NCBI GenBank assembly: GCA_002724835.1
Contig: PBPX01000048.1
Span: 32,872-44,331, forward strand
Direction: 5' to 3'
From: Actinomycetota bacterium
GTDB taxonomy: Bacteria; Actinomycetota; Acidimicrobiia; Actinomarinales; Actinomarinaceae
DNA: 11,460 bases
How positions within the stretch are numbered: the first letter of the stretch is position 1; each line of letters opens with the position of its first letter. Below are positions 6,426 through 11,460 of the stretch, piece after piece. The notes under the pieces were generated by a model that was given only the letters and a program-made list of their open reading frames with translations, was not told the origin of the DNA and ran no database searches. Position numbers and translations under genes: made by a program.

Positions 6426-7400
6426 AGTAACTTCGTCACCTTTTTTAGCAGCTCCTAATTGTACACCGCCTCTAGCAAGTATTTCTGCTTCTGTACGTTG
6501 TAAACGTTTTTGTGAAATAACATCACCTAATGCAGCTTCTTCTAATGTTTCAATTCCTAAATCTCTACCAATACCAGCAGCTCTTTCTATTATGCCAGCA
6601 CCAGCTTCATATACTCCCTTAGCCATTTCTTGTGTAAATCCACGTTTTCTTAATTCTGCAAACCTTGCAAAAGAAGTACTAAATCCTCTTGTTGTAGCTT
6701 CTGCTTGTAATTGAAGTGTTTGTATTTCACCTTTTAACAATTTATCTTCTATATCTGGTTTTATTAAAGAAGCAAATATAGTTCCACTATCTGATTCAAT
6801 ACCATATCTATCTCTGAATAATCTTTCTACTTCAGGTATTTGTTCTTTAACACCTTCATAAACTAAATTAATTCTATCTTGAAATTCTGCAGCAGATACT
6901 TCATCTGTAATTAATGTTTTAAAATCACTTTCAAATTCTGTAGTATCACCAATACCTACTTCACCTAATGTTTCTTTATAAGAAGCTATAGTAGATAAAG
7001 CTTCTAATTCAGTCATAATTAAAGTACCATCTTCTCTTTCTAAATAATCAAAATGTTTTTTCCAAGCACCAGTATTTCTTACTGCAGCTGCTGATGTAGT
7101 AGCATCTCCAAATTTAACCCATTGTTTAGCAAATTCTTTAGTAACTTCTTCTGGAAAAAAACTATATAAAGCTTGTGCCTGGGCTATACCCATTTCATAA
7201 CTATATCCAGTTTGTTGTGGAGCAGAAGCACCACCAAATGTAGGAGTTAAACTCCATCCAGGTTCAGCTAATTTTCTATTTAATTCTGATACTCCACCTG
7301 GGTCATTTTGTCTAACACCTTCTTGTGCAGTAGAAACAGCACCACTAGAGTGATATATTGTTACTTGTTTATTCTCACCTGAAATTATTGGATTAGCCAT
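6408..7400 (-). CDS. Putative internal virion protein, helical (330 aa)
   Basis: A 330-residue, mostly helical protein. Residues 85-110 read VTKEFAKQWVKFGDATTSAAAVRNTG, followed by KHFDYLEREDGTLIMTELEA at 115-134. This 'VR.T..[Y/W]...F.....R.DG.L.M.E' arrangement recurs in proteins encoded before the capsid in environmental phages. Residues 225-300 contain heptad-like helices with FARFAELRKRGFTQEMAKGVY and end with a basic KRLQRTEAEILARGG segment. There is no signal peptide or membrane segment. The ATG at 7400 is preceded by AGGGAG at 7410-7405, and the preceding gene stops one base before it. The last codons contain GGA CTT ATA GC, repeated in the following gap. An internal head or ejection protein is inferred from place and composition, and no function is proven for the family as I know it. 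Confidence 0.78.
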   Translation of the reverse strand: MANPIISGENKQVTIYHSSGAVSTAQEGVRQNDPGGVSELNRKLAEPGWSLTPTFGGASAPQQTGYSYEMGIAQAQALYSFFPEEVTKEFAKQWVKFGDATTSAAAVRNTGAWKKHFDYLEREDGTLIMTELEALSTIASYKETLGEVGIGDTTEFESDFKTLITDEVSAAEFQDRINLVYEGVKEQIPEVERLFRDRYGIESDSGTIFASLIKPDIEDKLLKGEIQTLQLQAEATTRGFSTSFARFAELRKRGFTQEMAKGVYEAGAGIIERAAGIGRDLGIETLEEAALGDVISQKRLQRTEAEILARGGVQLGAAKKGDEVTGLIAD

Positions 7401-7401
7401 A

Positions 7402-8676
7402 TTACTCCCTAAATCCTGCTGACCTTACAACACCTGTACCATAACTTGAGGCTAAAGCATTTGCAAAATCTCCCATTGTTTTTGCATATCCTCTATCTAA
7501 ACCTATTTGTCTTAATGTTTGCATTGCTGTACTTGGGTCATTATCCATTAATAATTGAATAACACCTGCATCATTATCTTTAATGTTTGATATATCTATT
7601 CCCCAAACTTGTGAAGCCATAGATTTTTTACCTGCAACTATTCTGTTCCAAGCTAAATTTTTATCATACATTGGATATTGTGCATATCTATCTTCTTTTA
7701 AACCTTCAATAAAACTCATTCTATAAGATGGGTCATTTCTATATTTTTGTGCTATTTCTTTAACGTTATATGTACTATGTAAGTCTGATGGTAAATAAGT
7801 ATCTAAATCTTCTTGTACTTCTGATTCTTTTAATGTTGTTTCTGTAACTTCAGTACCATCAAGAAATGACATAAATCCAGCATCTAAATCACCTTCTTCT
7901 CCAGGGTCAACTGCTTTAAGTACTTGTCGTCTAGCTTTTGCAGCATCCCATCTACCCCAAGCCCATTCATTAGCAGCATATTCTAAAGCTTCGTCAGATA
8001 ATTCACCACCTTTAACACCAACATATTCTTCTAATTGAGTTTTGTAACTTGATAATTTATCATTCCATTTAGTTTCAGATTTGGAATATTCTTTCCAAGC
8101 TTTATATGTTCTAGGGTCATATCCATTATCTTCTAACCATTTGTCATGTGTAGTGTCTAACCATAATTGATATCCTGTTGCACCGTATTTTTTATACCAT
8201 TGTGCAGCTTCATTTCTATAAGCAGCATCTTTCCACCAAGGTGCATTATTTGCTTTATCTTCTAATTTTTTAACAAACCTTGATATTGCTTTAGAACCAT
8301 GAGAATCAATAGCTAAATTTAATTGTGAATAATCATAATCAACAAATACAAATGGTTGTAAATCTCCTATACCTTTTGCAGTATAAAAATTTTCTTTAGT
8401 ATCAATAATCATAGCTAAACCTTTATTTGCTAATTGTTGTATATAAGATTTTTCTTGTAATTCTTTATTAGGAGTAGCTGTAACTTCAATACCTGCTTCA
8501 ATTTCCCTAGTTGTAGGTTCTGTTATTTCATTAAAATAAGTTAAACTAGCTAAACTATTATCTGTTTCAAACAATAATGAATAGTTACCATCATCATAAG
8601 CAATAAACAATTCACCAGTTTCTTCTACATAAACTAAATAAGAACCTTCATCAAGTTTTAAATCATAATCAGACAT
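7402..8676 (-). CDS. Putative internal virion protein with Trp-Trp motif (424 aa)
   Basis: The N-terminus is beta-rich (SYLVYVEETGELFIAYDDG, residues 12-30) and may be a small capping domain. From residue 110 the protein is helical and unusually rich in Trp and Tyr. VFVDYDYSQLNLAIDS (110-125) leads into a helix and APWWKDAAYRNEAAQWYKKY (145-164). YDPRTYKAWKEY, LSSYKTQLEEY and ELSDEALEYAANEWAWGRWD follow. I recognise this 'WW ... DP ... A ... LS ... A' order from large structural proteins in environmental phages, where it may repeat or be fused to neighbours. Its biochemical role is unknown to me. The ATG at 8676 overlaps the upstream TAA by one base, with a purine-rich AGGTGGTGA a little far upstream. 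An internal or ejection protein is inferred from its place between portal-side and scaffold genes. Confidence 0.76.
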   Translation of the reverse strand: MSDYDLKLDEGSYLVYVEETGELFIAYDDGNYSLLFETDNSLASLTYFNEITEPTTREIEAGIEVTATPNKELQEKSYIQQLANKGLAMIIDTKENFYTAKGIGDLQPFVFVDYDYSQLNLAIDSHGSKAISRFVKKLEDKANNAPWWKDAAYRNEAAQWYKKYGATGYQLWLDTTHDKWLEDNGYDPRTYKAWKEYSKSETKWNDKLSSYKTQLEEYVGVKGGELSDEALEYAANEWAWGRWDAAKARRQVLKAVDPGEEGDLDAGFMSFLDGTEVTETTLKESEVQEDLDTYLPSDLHSTYNVKEIAQKYRNDPSYRMSFIEGLKEDRYAQYPMYDKNLAWNRIVAGKKSMASQVWGIDISNIKDNDAGVIQLLMDNDPSTAMQTLRQIGLDRGYAKTMGDFANALASSYGTGVVRSAGFRE

Positions 8677-9812
8677 TAGCTATCACCACCTAACATTTTA
8701 CCAAATTTTTGCCAACCTTGTATTGGGTCAGATATACCAGTCTTAGGGCCTATTACATCAGTAAATAATCTAAATGATGGAGACATTCTTGAGTATTGAT
8801 ACATTTGATTAGCAAAATATGTTTGATGTCTTTTAGCTTGTTCTTCTTTAGACATACCACCTTCTGCTTGTGGAATTATTTCTTGAGGCATACCAGCACC
8901 ATATAAACCTGCTATACCATTTGCAATATCAGTAGGTAATCTTGATGCAGTACCTTGAGCAGCTAAACTTCCGTGTGCTAATGCAGCTAAACCTACGTTG
9001 GCCTTAAATAAAAAGTCCTCATAGACCAATGCAGCCCTTGTAAGGCCACCTACTGCTGTTCCTGCTAGTCCTAGGCCTAATTTCTTTAAACCCTTCTCTG
9101 CGAGCAATAATGGTGAATATAGTAATTCTTCATCAATAGCTTGTAGTATTTTTGTACCTGCTTGTACTAATGTTTTAAAAGCTTTAGTATCTGTAATACC
9201 AGCAGAATTAGCAGTTTGTTCTAATTCAGCTTCATATTGCTGTCGAGCATCTGCTATTTTATTATCTATATCTGCACTTCTTTCTTGGTCGTCCATTAAT
9301 TCTTGCATTTCTTGTTCAGTTAAATCACCAGTTGTATAGCGTTCCATATAATCTTTAGCTTCATCATCCCAAGAATCTTCCCAACGCCACCAATGTGTAT
9401 TTAATTCGTTATTCATTATTCCTTGAAATTCTTTATCTAAAGGACTTATTTCATCTACTAATTCTCCTTCTACTCTAATTCCATCTTCAGTTTCAATAAA
9501 ATTTGTATCTGCTTTAGAAGTTTCTTCATTTTGAAAATCTTTAGTAGCCATTTCTATTTCTTCATCAGTAACTGAAGGTATTACGTTATTATCATCATAA
9601 GGACTAGAAGGAATTGCACCAGCACGATATGCTGTCATATCTACTAATTGACCACCGTATCTTTTTAATGCTCCTTCATCTTCTAAAAATTCAGCAACAC
9701 CATCATAATCTAATATGACTCTATCTATTTCTTGTTGTGGAATATCATTTTGTTCTTGTAATTCTTTTAAATTTTCTAAAAATTCTTGCCTTAATTTTTC
9801 TCTATTATCCAT
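8676..9812 (-). CDS. Putative internal virion protein with Gly/Ala-rich hydrophobic segment (378 aa)
   Basis: The first 220 residues are very acidic and helical (KLRQEFLENLKELQEQ; DLTEQEMQELMDDQERS). A Trp-rich patch with the WW motif lies at 138-148 (NTHWWRWEDSW). Residues 230-305 are strikingly different: Leu/Gly/Ala-rich with few charges, including LGLGLAGTAVGGL and ANVGLAALAHGSLAAQGTA. This resembles an amphipathic or membrane-active segment, as in ejection proteins that cross the host envelope, though simple buried helices are also possible. The C-terminus returns to polar sequence. The ATG at 9812 has AGGA at 9822-9819 with six-base spacing and overlaps the end of the 451-aa gene by eight bases. 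Codons for residues 236-272 are much more GC-rich than the rest of the gene. The function is inferred only from these features and from position. Confidence 0.76.
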   Translation of the reverse strand: MDNREKLRQEFLENLKELQEQNDIPQQEIDRVILDYDGVAEFLEDEGALKRYGGQLVDMTAYRAGAIPSSPYDDNNVIPSVTDEEIEMATKDFQNEETSKADTNFIETEDGIRVEGELVDEISPLDKEFQGIMNNELNTHWWRWEDSWDDEAKDYMERYTTGDLTEQEMQELMDDQERSADIDNKIADARQQYEAELEQTANSAGITDTKAFKTLVQAGTKILQAIDEELLYSPLLLAEKGLKKLGLGLAGTAVGGLTRAALVYEDFLFKANVGLAALAHGSLAAQGTASRLPTDIANGIAGLYGAGMPQEIIPQAEGGMSKEEQAKRHQTYFANQMYQYSRMSPSFRLFTDVIGPKTGISDPIQGWQKFGKMLGGDS

Positions 9813-11160
9813 AAATCATCCTAAGTATATCTGCATCTTCTTGTATAGATTTTTTACCAATTTCATATGATTCCATTTGTTCAGCATATATATCATCAAA
9901 TCTATCTTCAGCTTGTAATAATGGGTCTTCTTGTGCTAATTGTGCAGATATATCAGTCATATCATTAAATGTTTTCTTTTTCATTTCTGTATCTTCTTCG
10001 TTACCAAATGAAGCAAGATAAGCTGTTTCCCAATCTCTTAATCCCATATCTGCTTGTAATCCTTGTACATCTTTAACTAGCTTTTTAAATACACTTGAAT
10101 AATTAAGAGCTATATTATTAGCCCATTCTTCAATTTCTCTTTTAGAACCTTTTCTACCAAGTTTTTGTTGAAACCAAGACTCAACTTCGTCTTCTCTTTG
10201 TAATGGAGTCATTACTTGATATTGTGATTTTAATTGATTAATAAGTGCTTCATCAGCCATTTGTTCTTCGTAAGCTGCAAACTTTTCATAATCTTTAGAT
10301 ATTTCTTGAATACCCCAGTTAAATAATTTAAGGTCTTGAGTTTTTCTAAGTCCTTCTTCAGTAGCTACAGGCATTCCTTGAGCGTCTATTGTGTAATCTG
10401 ATGCTTGTGAGCTAGTAAAAAATACTGGGTCATCATTCATAATTTGATTCCACTGTTCAGTACCTTCTGCAATATAATGTTCTTGGTCTATGTAAGTCAT
10501 AATAGAAACTACTGCAGCTTCTAATGCAGAACTATATTGACCTTCAGTTCCTAAAAAAGTACTTGGAGGTACAACTTTATTTTCAATTAAATATTTTTGA
10601 AATTGTTCAATCTCTCCAGAATCTGTTAATGAGTTCATAAAATAATGAAAGTCTGTAGAAAAATGTGTTGTAAATGATTTATAAACAGGAGTTCCATTTT
10701 CAAATTTAGGTTTACCATTTTCATAAACAGGAACTTTTCTACCAGCTTTAGAATCATATTCTCTATCTAAATCATCACCAATACCCATAATAGATAACGA
10801 TTCTTCTAAAGTATTACCAGCTGCAAATAAACCATACAACATTTCTGCTCCAGATTTGTCTGGTGTATTAAAATTTTCTGGTTGTTTTCTTGAGTTAAAT
10901 ATATTTTTTAATAATAAATCTATATAAGCGGCTTCTTTATTACCATCAATTGCATCTTGAAGTTCTTTAATATTTGTTTCGGTTAAATTATATTTATTTA
11001 AACCACCATCATTAAAATTCTTGTCACTTAAAATTTGTAAAAATTGTACACCAGATGATGCGTCTATTCCTAATAAACCTGCATACTTTTTAACCAAATC
11101 ATCTAGTTCATCTAAAGTAGCTTTATCTACATTATCTGAACTTAAGCTATAATCTACCAT
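9805..11160 (-). CDS. Putative internal virion protein with GR.....EI motif (451 aa)
   Basis: A long, acidic, mostly helical protein. Residues 183-225 read EIEQFQKYLIENKVVPPSTF, then GTEGQYSSALEAAVVSIMTYID, an 'FQ..L......G.YS..LE.A...M' pattern that loosely recalls peptidoglycan-binding helical repeats and also occurs in phage structural proteins. Residues 330-350 read FQQKLGRKGSKREIEEWANN, matching a 'GR.....EI..W' helix-turn pattern common in proteins of phage internal-protein blocks. Residues 146-160 contain a small internal duplication (YENGKPK / FENGTPVY). No lytic transglycosylase or protease active-site motif is clear. The ATG at 11160 overlaps the upstream TAA by one base, with GAGG at 11168-11165. 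I cannot assign an activity; an internal or ejection protein is the best reading. Confidence 0.76.
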   Translation of the reverse strand: MVDYSLSSDNVDKATLDELDDLVKKYAGLLGIDASSGVQFLQILSDKNFNDGGLNKYNLTETNIKELQDAIDGNKEAAYIDLLLKNIFNSRKQPENFNTPDKSGAEMLYGLFAAGNTLEESLSIMGIGDDLDREYDSKAGRKVPVYENGKPKFENGTPVYKSFTTHFSTDFHYFMNSLTDSGEIEQFQKYLIENKVVPPSTFLGTEGQYSSALEAAVVSIMTYIDQEHYIAEGTEQWNQIMNDDPVFFTSSQASDYTIDAQGMPVATEEGLRKTQDLKLFNWGIQEISKDYEKFAAYEEQMADEALINQLKSQYQVMTPLQREDEVESWFQQKLGRKGSKREIEEWANNIALNYSSVFKKLVKDVQGLQADMGLRDWETAYLASFGNEEDTEMKKKTFNDMTDISAQLAQEDPLLQAEDRFDDIYAEQMESYEIGKKSIQEDADILRMIYG

Positions 11161-11460
11161 TAATCCTCATCAAACATATCTTCTAATAATTCTTTATCGT
11201 CTCTATAAAACTTTAGCATAAGACTTGTCCATACATGCCAAAAATCAGGATATTCTGCTATAATGTCCTGTGCTATTTGATTCATAAGTATTCGCATAAA
11301 TCTAGCTTCTGGCTTCTCTGATTCTAACCACCAAGTTTTAGTTTTACTAGGTGATATTTGCATTGAGTATTTTTCAAATTCTTCCCATTGTTCTAACATT
11401 GCAACAAAGCCTTTGCCTGTTTCTTGTTCCATAATTAATTCATTACCAGGCCATACTCTT
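11160..11460 (-). CDS. C-terminal end of a gene entering from the right edge
   Basis: The frame is open from the window edge (first full codon at 11459) to TAA at 11162-11160. An ATG at 11432 would give a 90-residue protein, but it has no ribosome site ahead of it. The frame reads on upstream without a stop (RVWPGNELI before that ATG). I therefore annotate it as the end of a longer gene. The visible part is helical, Trp-rich and charged: LEQWEEFEKY, TKTWWLESEKPEARFMR, DIIAEYPDFWHVW, ending in an acidic tail (ELLEDMFDED). By gene order a portal or another head protein could stand here, but no portal signature can be seen in 100 residues, so no function is assigned. Confidence 0.7.
   Translation of the reverse strand, partial: RVWPGNELIMEQETGKGFVAMLEQWEEFEKYSMQISPSKTKTWWLESEKPEARFMRILMNQIAQDIIAEYPDFWHVWTSLMLKFYRDDKELLEDMFDED

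Noticed and set aside
11430..11432. ATG as the true start of a complete 90-aa protein at the right edge.
   Set aside because: No ribosome site precedes it and the frame stays open to the window edge, so a truncated longer gene is more likely.
1..11460. CRISPR array, insertion sequence or attachment site.
   Set aside because: No regularly spaced repeats, transposase, terminal inverted repeats, integrase or tRNA-like att core were seen.

Overview
The window looks like part of the virion-structure module of an AT-rich tailed phage (or prophage), most like a short-tailed phage from a marine or freshwater metagenome. Every supported gene lies on the minus strand, so the module reads from right to left. 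Genes are packed end to end, often sharing a single base at a stop/start junction (TAATG). No replication, lysis, integration or host gene is visible, and the host cannot be named from this sequence. Stop codons are TAA or TAG throughout, and the standard genetic code fits.

Layout in transcription order. (1) 11460-11160: the C-terminal end of a gene that enters from the right edge. (2) 11160-6408: four large, acidic, mostly helical proteins of 451, 378, 424 and 330 residues. I read them as internal-virion or DNA-ejection proteins because of their place just before the capsid genes and their sequence character. Two of them, plus the edge gene, carry a Trp-Trp motif. The 378-residue protein has a long Gly/Ala/Leu-rich hydrophobic stretch. 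(3) 6407-6199: the only sizeable non-coding gap (about 210 bases). It holds a likely promoter -10 box and a chain of stem-loops just before the scaffold gene. (4) 6198-4569: a scaffold-like protein and the major capsid protein (HK97 fold, SU10/DUF5309-like), followed by an intrinsic terminator at 4513-4545. (5) 4495 to the left edge: a small beta-rich head-associated protein, a connector/adaptor-like protein (336 aa), a large beta-propeller-like tail nozzle candidate (660 aa), a 211-aa virion protein, a 66-aa protein and a partial small beta-rich protein.

Together these genes would build the head around a scaffold, close it with connector and tail proteins, and load internal proteins for genome delivery. 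The capsid gene has its own strong ribosome site, more C-ending codons than its neighbours and a terminator behind it, which fits the need for many capsid copies. The most unusual item is the gap at 6199-6407. It is richer in G+C than its surroundings and contains four successive perfect helices. It also repeats, in the same codon phase, 11 bases from the end of the upstream gene. It is the best candidate here for an undescribed element, as a structured leader RNA or regulatory switch for scaffold and capsid expression.
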